This document shows, piece after piece, positions 26,799 to 35,549 of a stretch of 64,000 nt of DNA. The notes under the pieces were generated by a model that had not been told where the DNA came from, ran no database searches, and worked only from the letters and a program-made list of their open reading frames with translations. Position numbers and translations under genes: made by a program. Origin of the DNA: Polaribacter gangjinensis (GTDB lineage: Bacteria; Bacteroidota; Bacteroidia; Flavobacteriales; Flavobacteriaceae); NCBI RefSeq assembly GCF_038024125.1, contig NZ_CP150662.1:79501-143500 (forward strand), in the 5' to 3' direction. How positions within the stretch are numbered: the stretch's first letter is position 1; each line of letters opens with the position of its first letter.

Positions 26799-29702
26799 TT
26801 AAAATTTAATATTTGCACCAACCAAGAATGTTCTTGGTCTTGGAAAATTTGTATTGTCAATTCCGTTAAACAATTCAGGATCTAAACCAGAGTAGTTTGT
26901 AATTGTGAATACATTTTGCATACCCGCCCAAATACGAATGCTGTTAGAAGCAAATTTTTTGATTGGTTTGTTAAAAGTATATCCCAAAGTGATGTTATCC
27001 ATTCTTAAGAAAGAAGCATTTTCTAAATAGTAATCTGAAATGATTACGTCTGAAGTACTTCTAAAATTGGTATTTAAAACAGAAGTTGGAATATTTCCTA
27101 ATACTGCATTGTCTTGCAATAAATCATATTGTGCTAATCCAGAATTTATGTTGTTATAAGCATAATTTCCTACACTAGCTCTCAAGTTAAAAGTCATATC
27201 AAAATTCTTGTAGTTGAAATTGGATTGAAAACCAAAGGTAAAGTCAGCTTGTGGATTTCCTTTTAAATAACGATCTTGAGTATTGATAATTCCATCACCA
27301 TTTAAATCAGCATAAGCACCTTCAATTGGTTTTCCTGCAGTATCATATAATTGTTTGAAAACATAAAATGAATTTGGTGCAAAACCTTCTCTAAATAATT
27401 GAATAAAGTTTCCAGTACCACCTGCAATTCCACCTGTAGTTACATCTTGATTTAAAGCCAATTCTTTAATTTCACGATCTAAATAAGTTGCGTTAAAGTT
27501 TACATTCCAATTCAAGTTTTCTTTTTTGATTACATCAGCATTCATTGTAAATTCTAAACCATCTACCTGTAAGTCTCCAATATTTTGAAGAACTCTATTT
27601 GTAAAGTTTGAACCATCAGCAACTGGCGCATCAGAAATTAAATCTGTTGAATTTTTTCTAAAAGCATTGATAGATCCAGAAATTTTGTTGTTAAATAAAC
27701 CGTAATCTACACCAAATTCAACTGTAGCAACTTTTTCCCAACGTAAATTACTTCTTTCAGAAGGGATAGTTGATTGAATTGGCACACCACCAAATAAGAA
27801 TTGAGAGTTTTGATTTCCAAAACGATATCTGTCTAAATATAAATCACCTGCAATTCCATCTTGCTGACCATTGATACCATAAGAAGCACGTAATTTTAAT
27901 TCTGATATCACTTTATTGTCTTTTAAGAAATCTTCATCGCTCATTCTCCAAGCAAAAGCAGCTCCACCAAAATCACCCCATCTGTTTACTGGACCAAAAC
28001 GCGAAGTTCCATCTCGTCTATAATTCAATGTTAATAGATATTTTTCATTGAAAGTAATATTAGCTCTTGCTAAGAAACCAATTAAAACAACAGGTGTATT
28101 TACATATGAAGTAAAACCTGTATCATTAGGATTTCTTAAATTTCCTGTGCTATCTCCATTTCCATTGAAAGATTGATAATCATAACCAACTAAAAAATCA
28201 GTTTTAAACTTGCTAAAAGTATTGGCATAATTTAAAGTTGCATTAAAGTTTTCGTTTAAATTTTCATTTGTATATGAACCCTCACCACCTATAAATAAAT
28301 CTGTATAGTTTGCTGGACTATTCAAAGGATTAAAAAATGAACCTTCTTGAATTGATTTATCAAAACCAGCACTTACGCTAGCAATAACTTCTGGTAAAAA
28401 ATGTAATTTATAATCAATTTTTAAATTTCCAAATTGTCTGAATCTGTTTGATCTATTGTCATTTTGTAACAAAGCAGCCACTGGATTTCTTGTTCCATTA
28501 TCAACTAAAACACCATTTGGAGTTCTAGTGATGTGTTGATAAAAACCACCAAAAGGAGATGTTGGATCATACACTGGTTGAGTTGGGTCATAACGCAAAG
28601 CAGCATTTACCTGACCAGCATCAGCAAATCTTTCATTTACAAAAGCTCTTGTATAATTTAAACTTACTTTTAAGTGATCATTAAAAAATGATGGATTCAT
28701 ACTTAAAGAAACGTTGGCTCTGTCAAATTGAGAAGTCAATATATTTCCTTCAATTTCAGAGAAATTTACAGAAAGTCTTGTAGGAATTCTCTTGAAAATT
28801 TGTCCTCTTGCACTGATATTGTGTTGAGTAGAAACTGATTGTTGAAAGATTTCATCTTGCCAGTTTGTATTGGCAGTTCCTAACATTCCAACATCATTAG
28901 GTCTTCTAGTTGCAATTAAACTTCTAAAAGCATCTCCATCAAACACAGAAATTCTGTCTTTGATTTCTCCAAAAGCAACTTGATAGTCATAATCTAATGA
29001 ATAATCTGTTTTCCCTTTTTTGGTAGTAATAATGATTACACCATTAGCACCTCTTGCACCATAAATAGCAGTTGCAGAAGCATCTTTAAGTACAGAAAAT
29101 GAATCAATGTCATTAGGGTTGATACTATTCAAATCAACACCTGATAGAGGTAAACCATCAATAACAATCAATGGATCGTTTGATGCGTTTAAAGAAGAAC
29201 CACCACGAATTCTAATTTGAGAACCAGAGCCAGGAGCACCACTTGTGGTAATATTAACCCCTGCAACTCGTCCACTTAATAAGTTTTCTGGAGTTACAAT
29301 GTTACCCTTAGTCATCTCTTTAGCAGTAATAGCCTCAACAGAACCTGTTGCATCTTTTACAGTTGTAGAACCATAACCTACAACAACTATTTCATCTAGT
29401 TGTTCTAAAGCTTCTTCTAATTCTACAACCAGATTTTTGTTGGTTCCAATTACAATTTCTTTATCTGCAAAACCCAGATATCTAAAAACAAGTATGCTAC
29501 CTGCTTTTACGTTTTCAATTGCAAATTTCCCATCGAAATCTGTCTCTGTACCTTTTGTTGTACCTTTCACAACAACACTTACACCTGGCAACGTATCACC
29601 AGATTTTTTTTCTTTTACAACTCCTTGGACTGTTTGTTGGGCAAACATGTTGAAAGAGGAAGCTAAAAGAAATCCAATTAACAATAATTTAAAATTTTTC
29701 AT
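26799..29702 (-). CDS. SusC/RagA family TonB-linked outer-membrane transporter (alpha-glucan locus)
   Basis: I start at ATG 29702, where a good signal peptide begins (MKNFKLLLIGFLLASSFNMF). The frame extends to 29765 but the extra 21 residues are not signal-like. The 967-residue protein has a carboxypeptidase-regulatory-like domain (VQGVVKEKKSGDTLPGVSV), a TonB box region with VVVGYGST, the plug with LIVIDGLPLSG and ATAIYGARGANGVIIITTK in two parts, and then the 22-strand barrel. Together with SusD it imports oligosaccharides across the outer membrane. It is first in the minus-strand operon and divergent from the LacI-type regulator across 199 bp that hold a putative operator. Confidence 0.94.
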   Translation of the reverse strand: MKNFKLLLIGFLLASSFNMFAQQTVQGVVKEKKSGDTLPGVSVVVKGTTKGTETDFDGKFAIENVKAGSILVFRYLGFADKEIVIGTNKNLVVELEEALEQLDEIVVVGYGSTTVKDATGSVEAITAKEMTKGNIVTPENLLSGRVAGVNITTSGAPGSGSQIRIRGGSSLNASNDPLIVIDGLPLSGVDLNSINPNDIDSFSVLKDASATAIYGARGANGVIIITTKKGKTDYSLDYDYQVAFGEIKDRISVFDGDAFRSLIATRRPNDVGMLGTANTNWQDEIFQQSVSTQHNISARGQIFKRIPTRLSVNFSEIEGNILTSQFDRANVSLSMNPSFFNDHLKVSLNYTRAFVNERFADAGQVNAALRYDPTQPVYDPTSPFGGFYQHITRTPNGVLVDNGTRNPVAALLQNDNRSNRFRQFGNLKIDYKLHFLPEVIASVSAGFDKSIQEGSFFNPLNSPANYTDLFIGGEGSYTNENLNENFNATLNYANTFSKFKTDFLVGYDYQSFNGNGDSTGNLRNPNDTGFTSYVNTPVVLIGFLARANITFNEKYLLTLNYRRDGTSRFGPVNRWGDFGGAAFAWRMSDEDFLKDNKVISELKLRASYGINGQQDGIAGDLYLDRYRFGNQNSQFLFGGVPIQSTIPSERSNLRWEKVATVEFGVDYGLFNNKISGSINAFRKNSTDLISDAPVADGSNFTNRVLQNIGDLQVDGLEFTMNADVIKKENLNWNVNFNATYLDREIKELALNQDVTTGGIAGGTGNFIQLFREGFAPNSFYVFKQLYDTAGKPIEGAYADLNGDGIINTQDRYLKGNPQADFTFGFQSNFNYKNFDMTFNLRASVGNYAYNNINSGLAQYDLLQDNAVLGNIPTSVLNTNFRSTSDVIISDYYLENASFLRMDNITLGYTFNKPIKKFASNSIRIWAGMQNVFTITNYSGLDPELFNGIDNTNFPRPRTFLVGANIKF

Positions 29703-29750
29703 GTATAATTTGTTAAGTAATAACTGTAAATTTGATTTTGATTTAACAAT

Positions 29751-29766
29751 AAATTCACATTCCACA
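29751..29766 (-). promoter_or_regulatory. TGTGGAATGT element upstream of susC
   Basis: On the plus strand this reads AAATTCACATTCCACA, 49-64 bp before the susC start. A nearly identical element (AAATT-ACATTCCACA) lies 58-72 bp before the sugar-transporter gene at 31036-31050, in the opposite orientation with respect to its gene. A shared regulator site or 5' untranslated signal is possible; no known factor is recognised. Confidence 0.4.
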
Positions 29767-29793
29767 TCGTAAATATAGAATGCAAATCGTAAA
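29766..29793. promoter_or_regulatory. Two ATCGTAAA half-sites, 20 bp apart
   Basis: ATCGTAAA occurs at 29766-29773 and 29786-29793, two helical turns apart, between susC and the putative operator at 29813. TCGTAAA is also the right edge of both putative operators near 30907 and 30948, so these could be extra half-sites for the same LacI-type regulator. Confidence 0.4.
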
Positions 29794-29812
29794 ATTCAAT
29801 GAGCTAAAAATT

Positions 29813-29828
29813 ACGAAATCGGTTTCGT
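29813..29828. promoter_or_regulatory. Putative LacI-type operator O1
   Basis: ACGAAATCGGTTTCGT is a 16-bp near-perfect palindrome (7 of 8 pairs match) with the central CG typical of LacI/PurR-family operators. It sits between the divergent susC and regulator genes, about 74 bp before the regulator start and 111 bp before the susC start, so one bound dimer could affect both. Confidence 0.7.
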
Positions 29829-29901
29829 GTTGACAACTTTTTTTAGATAATTTTCATTAATTTAGCAAAAAAAATAATCGTTATTTGTCTATTTATTAAA
29901 A

Positions 29902-30924
29902 ATGAAGCAAAAAATTACCATTAAGACAATTGCTAAGGAACTAGGAGTATCAACTTCTACTGTATCAAAGGCGTTAAAAGATAGCCATGAAATAGGCAAA
30001 GAAACGAAAGATAAAATTCAGGCTTTTGCCAATCACTACAACTACAAACCTAATAGTTTGGCATTGCAATTACGCAATCAAAAAACCAAAGTAATTGGGG
30101 TAATTTTGCCTAAAATTGTTCACCATTTTTTCTCAACAGTCATCATGGGAATTGAGTCTTATGCAAATGAAAAAGGGTATCACATTATGGTTTGTTTTTC
30201 TAATGAAGACTATCAAAAAGAAGTAGAAACTTTACGAGTGTTATCTAATGGAAGTGTAGATGGTTTAATAGTTTCAATTGCTAATGAAACCCTTGAAAAC
30301 AAAGACTTTTCGCATTTTATTGATTTGGTTGAAGAAGACATTCCTTTGGTGTTATTTGACAGAGTTGTTGATGATATTTTATGTGATAAAATAGTCGTTG
30401 ATGATGTTGGTGCAGGTTATAAAGCTACTAAATATTTGATTGATATTGGTTGCCAAAAAATTGGACTGATAACAACTCCAGACCACGTTAGTGTTGGTGC
30501 TTTAAGACGTTTAGGATATGAAAAAGCACTTATAGAATCCTATATAAAAACCGATAAAAATTTAATCATCAAAATTGATGAAAAGCAAGACATCAAAAAG
30601 CAAATAGAACAATTATTTGAACAAAATATTGACGGAGTTTTCGCTGTAAATGAAATATATGCCGCTAATGCAATGCGAATTGCCAAAGAAAAAGGGCTAA
30701 ACATTCCGAATGATATTTCAATAATTGGCTTTACTGACGGTTTGATTTCAGAATATTCTTCGCCTTCAATTACTACAATTGCACAACACGGATTTACCAT
30801 GGGAAGACAAGCAGTGGAACTTTTAATTGAAAGAATTGAAAATGAACAAGAAGTTTTCAATCCAAAGAAAATTGTGATTTCTAGTGATTTAAAACTGCGA
30901 GAATCTACGAAACCGTCGTCGTAA
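29902..30924 (+). CDS. LacI/GalR-family transcriptional regulator of the alpha-glucan locus
   Basis: This 340-residue protein has an N-terminal LacI helix-turn-helix (about residues 5-24, TIKTIAKELGVSTSTVSKAL) and the hinge region YKPNSLALQLR. A periplasmic-binding-like sensor domain follows (about 60-330, with VIGVILPKIVHHFFS and IVSIANETLENKD). It lies between the SusC operon and the sugar-utilization operon and most likely controls both, with maltose or a maltodextrin product as effector; the ligand is inference. Its own last codons form part of a putative operator (30907-30922), so coding and regulatory sequence overlap. Classical Sus loci use the membrane regulator SusR instead. Confidence 0.92.
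   Translation: MKQKITIKTIAKELGVSTSTVSKALKDSHEIGKETKDKIQAFANHYNYKPNSLALQLRNQKTKVIGVILPKIVHHFFSTVIMGIESYANEKGYHIMVCFSNEDYQKEVETLRVLSNGSVDGLIVSIANETLENKDFSHFIDLVEEDIPLVLFDRVVDDILCDKIVVDDVGAGYKATKYLIDIGCQKIGLITTPDHVSVGALRRLGYEKALIESYIKTDKNLIIKIDEKQDIKKQIEQLFEQNIDGVFAVNEIYAANAMRIAKEKGLNIPNDISIIGFTDGLISEYSSPSITTIAQHGFTMGRQAVELLIERIENEQEVFNPKKIVISSDLKLRESTKPSS
30907..30922. promoter_or_regulatory. Putative LacI-type operator O2 inside the regulator's last codons
   Basis: ACGAAACCGTCGTCGT has the outer ACGA...TCGT and the central CG of the site at 29813 but weaker inner symmetry. It overlaps the final codons and touches the stop of the regulator gene. An identical 16-mer recurs 41 bp downstream, about four helical turns away. 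Confidence 0.6.
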
Positions 30925-30947
30925 AAATTTCAAATAATTTCTTTTTT

Positions 30948-30963
30948 ACGAAACCGTCGTCGT
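30948..30963. promoter_or_regulatory. Putative LacI-type operator O3 upstream of the transporter operon
   Basis: An exact second copy of ACGAAACCGTCGTCGT lies 160-145 bp before the transporter start and about 42 bp before a TAnnTTTG box. Identity of flanking bases (TACGAAA...GTAAA) with the copy at 30907 extends the match to about 20 bases. Confidence 0.65.
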
Positions 30964-31004
30964 AAATTTTTGTAGTAAATTTTACCAACTTTACAAAAAA
31001 AATA

Positions 31005-31012
31005 TATATTTG
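31005..31012 (+). promoter_or_regulatory. Putative -7 promoter box (TAnnTTTG) of the maltose operon
   Basis: TATATTTG matches the Bacteroidota -7 consensus TAnnTTTG and lies 96 bp upstream of the transporter start and downstream of both putative operators. I see no good -33 TTG at the usual spacing, so this is tentative. Confidence 0.4.
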
Positions 31013-31035
31013 TTGTCAAATTAGGATTTATCAGT

Positions 31036-31050
31036 AAATTACATTCCACA
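31036..31050 (+). promoter_or_regulatory. ACATTCCACA element upstream of the transporter gene
   Basis: AAATTACATTCCACA repeats the element found upstream of susC at 29751-29766, at a similar distance from the start codon. Downstream of the TAnnTTTG box it would fall in the 5' leader. Confidence 0.4.
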
Positions 31051-31107
31051 CTTAGTAATTGATAAGTCTAATACACTTATCGAAATATTCATCAATAATA
31101 TTCGATA

Positions 31108-32472
31108 ATGGAAAAAAGGAAATTAAGTTTCCTGCAAATCTGGAACATGAGTTTTGGATTTTTAGGAATACAAATGGGTTTCGCACTTCAAAACGCAAAC
31201 GCAAGTAGAATCTTACAAATTTTTGGGGCTGATGTCCACGAACTTTCGTGGTTTTGGATTATTGCACCTTTAATGGGATTAATTGTTCAACCAATCATTG
31301 GACATTATAGTGATAAAACTTGGGGAAGATTTGGAAGAAGAAAACCGTATTTTTTAGTTGGAGCCATTTTAGCCTCTATTGGATTGGTGTTAATGCCACA
31401 AGCAGAAATATTCATAGCCTTTTTACCTGCTTTATGGGTAGGTGCTGGTTTTTTAATGATTATGGATGCTTCTTTTAACATTGCCATGGAACCTTTTAGG
31501 GCTTTAGTAGGTGATAATTTAAGAACAGATCAACGAACTTTAGGGTTTAGTGTTCAAACTGCTTTAATTGGTTTTGGAGCAGTAGTGGGTTCTTGGTTGC
31601 CATATGCTTTAACAAATTGGTTCGGAATTTCTAACGAAACCTCAGCAGGAATTGTGCCTGCAAACTTAATTTGGTCATTCATTATTGGGGCAATTGTACT
31701 GATGGTATCTATTTTAATTACAGTAACCACAACAAAAGAATATTCTCCTGAAGAATTAGAGAGTTTTGAAGATGAACAATCTCATTTAGAGGCTGATCAA
31801 AAAGAACATTCAACAGAAAACGCTAGTTTATCAGCTATTTTTGATGATTTTAAAAAAATGCCAACAACCATGCGTCAGCTAAGTTGGGTGCAATTCTTTT
31901 CATGGTTTGGTCTTTTTGGTATGTGGGTTTTTTCAGTTCCTGCAATTGCACAACATATTTATGGCTTATCGCATACTGACAGTAGTAGTGCAGCATATCA
32001 AGATGCAGGTGATTGGGTTGGAATTCTATTTGGAATTTACAACTTTGTTTCTGCTTTTTATGCCTTTATATTACCTTACATTGCCCAAAAAATCGGTAGA
32101 AAAAGAACGCATTCAATTTCGCTAATTATTGGAGGTTTAGGATTGTTATCCATTTATATAATGCCTGATAAAAATTGGTTAATCCTTTCTATGATTGGTG
32201 TTGGAATTGCTTGGGCAAGTATTTTGGCGATGCCTTATGCTATTCTTGCAGGTTCAATTTCTCCAAAGAAAATGGGAGTTTACATGGGGATTTTTAATTT
32301 CTTCATTGTAATTCCTCAAATTATCAATGCTCTTATTGGTGGTCCGCTTGTAAAATATGCGTATAACAACGAAGCTATTTTTGCAATAATTGTTAGCGGA
32401 GTTAGTTTTTTAATTGCTGCAGCTCTCGTTTATAAAGTAAAAGACGTAGATGATGTAGTACAAACAGTTTAA
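31108..32472 (+). CDS. SLC45/GPH-type MFS sugar transporter (probable maltose permease)
   Basis: This 454-residue protein has about 12 transmembrane helices and the MFS loop motif GHYSDKTWGRFGRRKPY between helices 2 and 3. It resembles the SLC45/sucrose-transporter-like group that takes up disaccharides with protons. A charged cytoplasmic loop (about residues 215-245, EELESFEDEQSHLEADQKE) splits the two halves. The stop is followed immediately by the beta-phosphoglucomutase start (no gap), and a maltose phosphorylase comes next, so maltose is the probable cargo (inference from context). Confidence 0.88.
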   Translation: MEKRKLSFLQIWNMSFGFLGIQMGFALQNANASRILQIFGADVHELSWFWIIAPLMGLIVQPIIGHYSDKTWGRFGRRKPYFLVGAILASIGLVLMPQAEIFIAFLPALWVGAGFLMIMDASFNIAMEPFRALVGDNLRTDQRTLGFSVQTALIGFGAVVGSWLPYALTNWFGISNETSAGIVPANLIWSFIIGAIVLMVSILITVTTTKEYSPEELESFEDEQSHLEADQKEHSTENASLSAIFDDFKKMPTTMRQLSWVQFFSWFGLFGMWVFSVPAIAQHIYGLSHTDSSSAAYQDAGDWVGILFGIYNFVSAFYAFILPYIAQKIGRKRTHSISLIIGGLGLLSIYIMPDKNWLILSMIGVGIAWASILAMPYAILAGSISPKKMGVYMGIFNFFIVIPQIINALIGGPLVKYAYNNEAIFAIIVSGVSFLIAAALVYKVKDVDDVVQTV

Positions 32473-33126
32473 ATGAAAAAAGGAATTATTTTTGATTTGG
32501 ATGGTGTCATAGTAGATACCGCAAAATACCATTACTTGGCCTGGAAAAAATTAGCCAATCAATTGGGATTTGAATTTACCCAAGAGCAAAACGAATTGTT
32601 CAAAGGTGTGAGTAGAAAACGCTGTTTAGATATTTTATTAGAAATGGGAAATCTTTCAGCTACTCAAGAACAGAAAGATGTTTGGATGATCGAAAAAAAC
32701 AATGATTATCTGGCATACATCGAAAAAATGGATGACTCAGAGATTCTTCCTGATGTTCCAAAAATTTTAACATTATTAAAAGAAAATGCCATTCCAATTG
32801 CTTTGGGATCTGCAAGTAAAAATGCACTTCCCATTTTAGAAAAAGTAGGCTTAGCTCACTTTTTCGATGTAATTGTAGATGGCAACAACGTAACCAAAGC
32901 AAAGCCAGATCCAGAAGTTTTTCTGATGGCTGCAAAAAAAATGAATCTTTCACCATCAAATTGTATTGTATTTGAAGATGCTGTAGCAGGTATTGAAGCT
33001 GCAAATGCTGCCAATATGATTAGTATTGGTATTGGTGAAAAAGAGGTGCTTTCACAAGCAAAATTTATTTTCAAAGATTTTACTCAAATCAGTACTGATT
33101 TTATGAAAAAGTTAATTAGTAATTAA
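32473..33126 (+). CDS. pgmB: Beta-phosphoglucomutase
   Basis: This 217-residue HAD-superfamily enzyme converts beta-glucose 1-phosphate to glucose 6-phosphate. It has the HAD motif I DLDGVIVDTAKYH (Asp nucleophile and acid/base near residues 8-10), motif II LGSASKNA, a lysine in TKAKPDPEVFLMA and motif III VFEDAVAGIEAA. It begins directly after the transporter stop codon. Beta-glucose 1-phosphate is exactly what the downstream GH65 inverting phosphorylase releases from maltose, so the two form a phosphorolytic pathway. Confidence 0.94.
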   Translation: MKKGIIFDLDGVIVDTAKYHYLAWKKLANQLGFEFTQEQNELFKGVSRKRCLDILLEMGNLSATQEQKDVWMIEKNNDYLAYIEKMDDSEILPDVPKILTLLKENAIPIALGSASKNALPILEKVGLAHFFDVIVDGNNVTKAKPDPEVFLMAAKKMNLSPSNCIVFEDAVAGIEAANAANMISIGIGEKEVLSQAKFIFKDFTQISTDFMKKLISN

Positions 33127-33143
33127 AAAAAGAATTTATTCTA

Positions 33144-33171
33144 CTGTCTAAAGTCCAAAGACTACAGTCTA
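33144..33171 (+). repeat. Four degenerate 7-bp repeats
   Basis: CTGTCTA, AAGTCCA, AAGACTA and CAGTCTA follow one another in the 57-bp gap between pgmB and the GH65 gene. The unit is like the AGTC-rich heptamers often seen between flavobacterial genes. No function is evident. Confidence 0.5.
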
Positions 33172-33183
33172 AAAATACAACCA

Positions 33184-35490
33184 ATGAATCAAGATTATAT
33201 ACAACCAAATGAATGGTCAATCATTGAAGAAGGATTTGATCCAAAAAGGGTGAAATCGTCTGAAAGTTTATTCAGTATTGGCAATGGAGCCATGGGTCAA
33301 CGTGCCAATTTTGAAGAAAATTATTCAGGAAAAACTTTTCAAGGAAGTTATATTGCTGGAGTTTATTATCCAGATAAAACCAGAGTTGGATGGTGGAAAA
33401 ATGGCTATCCTGAGTATTTTGCCAAAGTGTTAAATGCACCAAATTGGATTGGAATTGATATCAAAATAAACGATGAAACGCTTGATTTACATACATGTAA
33501 AGAAGTTTCAAATTTTAGAAGAGAACTCAATATGAAAGAAGGTTGGTTAGCTAGAAGTTTTGAAGCTGTTTTGCAAAATAACATCAAAATTAGTGTTCAG
33601 ATCAAACGTTTTTTAAGTTTAGAATTGGATGAAATTGGGGCAATTCATTATCAAATAAAACCAATTTCTGGTGATGCAACCATCACTTTTACTCCTTATT
33701 TAGATGCAAGTATCACCAATGAAGATAGCAATTGGGCTGACCAATTTTGGGATGTTTTAAAGATTGATCAAAATAAAAAACAATCATTTATTGTTGCAAA
33801 AACGATGAAAACAAATTTTCATACATGTACGTTTATGCAATCAAAAGTATTTGTTGATGGAGCTGAAGTTTTGATGGATGCAACAAATACAACCTCCGAA
33901 AAAAAAGCATCAAGTTCATACCAACAAAACATCCGTAAGAATCAAATTTTTGCGATTCAAAAGTTTGGAGGCTATATTGTTGATAGAAACCATCCAAAAG
34001 ATGCATTAATTGAAGCTGCAAAAGAAGTTTTAGACAAAGCAGTGAGTTTTGGCTTTGATTCATTATTGGAAATGCAAAAACAATCCTGGGCGAAAATTTG
34101 GGAAATGGCAGATATTACTATTGCTGGCGATGTAAAAGCACAACAAGGTATTCGTTTTAATATTTTTCAATTAAATCAAACATATTTAGGTACAGATGCT
34201 TCTTTAAATATCGGCCCAAAAGGATTTACAGGCGAAAAATACGGAGGAAGTACATATTGGGATACAGAAGCATATTGCATACCATTTTACATGGCAACTA
34301 AAGATCAATCAGTTGCGCGTAAATTATTGGAATACAGATATAATCATTTGGAAAAAGCTATTGAAAATGCACAAAAATTAGGTTTCAAAAACGGAGCTGC
34401 ATTGTATCCAATGGTGACTATGAATGGTGAAGAATGTCATAACGAATGGGAAATTACGTTCGAAGAAATTCATAGAAATGGCGCTATTGCTTTTGCCATT
34501 TTTAATTATCATCGCTATACGAACGACTATTCTTATATTCCTGAAAAAGGCTTGGAAGTTTTGATTGGAATTGCACGTTTTTGGCATCAAAGAGCCACTT
34601 TTTCTTCAGATAAAAACAAGTTTGTGATTTTAGGAGTTACAGGTCCTAATGAATATGAAAACAACGTAAATAACAATTTTTATACAAATTATATTGCAAA
34701 ATGGTGTATCAATTATGCGTTGGAAAATATAAAAATTGTAAAAAATGATCATATTTCAGATTTTATAAGAATCAAAGAAAAAACAGCAATTTCTGATGCT
34801 GAATTGGCTGCTTGGAAAAATGTAGCAGATTTAATGTATTTTCCATATTCTGAAAAACATCAAGTTTATTTACAACAAGATGGATTTTTAGACAAAGAAT
34901 TAATCACAGTTGCAGCGTTAGATAAATCGCAAAGACCTATCAATCAAAAATGGAGTTGGGATCGAATTTTACGTTCACCTTACATCAAACAAGCTGATAC
35001 ATTGCAAGGTTTTTACTTTTTTGAAGATGATTTTTCTAAGGAAGAATTGGCACGTCACTTCGATTTTTACGAACCATTTACAGTGCATGAAAGTTCACTT
35101 TCTCCTTGTGTACACAGCATTCAAGCTTCAAAATTAAACAGAATGGAACAGGCATATACTTTTTATTTGCGTACATCTCGTTTAGATTTGGACGATTATA
35201 ATCACGAAGTTGAAGAAGGTTTGCACATCACTTCAATGGCAGGAACTTGGATGAGTATTGTTGAAGGTTTTGGCGGAATGAGAATCAAAAATAACATGCT
35301 TTCTTTTGAACCAAAAATTCCAAAACAATGGAATTCTTATTCCTTTAAAGTGAATTTTAGAAATACCATTGTAAAAATCAATGTGCAACAAAATGGCACT
35401 CATTTTACGGTTGATGGAAATGAAGAAGTAACTATTTTGGTAAATGAAAAGCTAGTAAAAGTAACACCAAATAATTTGGTAACTGTTTAG
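33184..35490 (+). CDS. GH65 maltose phosphorylase
   Basis: This 768-residue GH65 enzyme splits maltose with phosphate into glucose and beta-glucose 1-phosphate. It starts with the N-terminal beta-sandwich (SLFSIGNGAMGQRANFEE, about 28-45). The (alpha/alpha)6 barrel has YWDTEAYCIPFYM and the conserved GEECHNEWEITFEEIHRNG block (about 415-433), which carries the family's general acid. The latter sequence and the following FAIFNYHRYT strongly resemble characterised maltose phosphorylases rather than kojibiose or trehalose enzymes. There is no signal peptide, so it is cytoplasmic. The transporter and pgmB lie immediately upstream. Confidence 0.92.
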   Translation: MNQDYIQPNEWSIIEEGFDPKRVKSSESLFSIGNGAMGQRANFEENYSGKTFQGSYIAGVYYPDKTRVGWWKNGYPEYFAKVLNAPNWIGIDIKINDETLDLHTCKEVSNFRRELNMKEGWLARSFEAVLQNNIKISVQIKRFLSLELDEIGAIHYQIKPISGDATITFTPYLDASITNEDSNWADQFWDVLKIDQNKKQSFIVAKTMKTNFHTCTFMQSKVFVDGAEVLMDATNTTSEKKASSSYQQNIRKNQIFAIQKFGGYIVDRNHPKDALIEAAKEVLDKAVSFGFDSLLEMQKQSWAKIWEMADITIAGDVKAQQGIRFNIFQLNQTYLGTDASLNIGPKGFTGEKYGGSTYWDTEAYCIPFYMATKDQSVARKLLEYRYNHLEKAIENAQKLGFKNGAALYPMVTMNGEECHNEWEITFEEIHRNGAIAFAIFNYHRYTNDYSYIPEKGLEVLIGIARFWHQRATFSSDKNKFVILGVTGPNEYENNVNNNFYTNYIAKWCINYALENIKIVKNDHISDFIRIKEKTAISDAELAAWKNVADLMYFPYSEKHQVYLQQDGFLDKELITVAALDKSQRPINQKWSWDRILRSPYIKQADTLQGFYFFEDDFSKEELARHFDFYEPFTVHESSLSPCVHSIQASKLNRMEQAYTFYLRTSRLDLDDYNHEVEEGLHITSMAGTWMSIVEGFGGMRIKNNMLSFEPKIPKQWNSYSFKVNFRNTIVKINVQQNGTHFTVDGNEEVTILVNEKLVKVTPNNLVTV

Positions 35491-35549
35491 TATTTAATAA
35501 TTTAAAATCAAAGAATTGGTTATCCTTGATTTGAAAAAAATCGAATTTC

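Noticed and set aside
33144..33171. Heptamer repeat as a regulatory site for GH65
   Set aside because: The units are degenerate and of a kind that is common between flavobacterial genes, with no symmetry or promoter box nearby. It is listed only as a repeat.
34378..34590. Minus-strand frames inside the GH65 gene and similar frames in other large genes
   Set aside because: They are antisense shadows of well-supported coding regions with no domain of their own.
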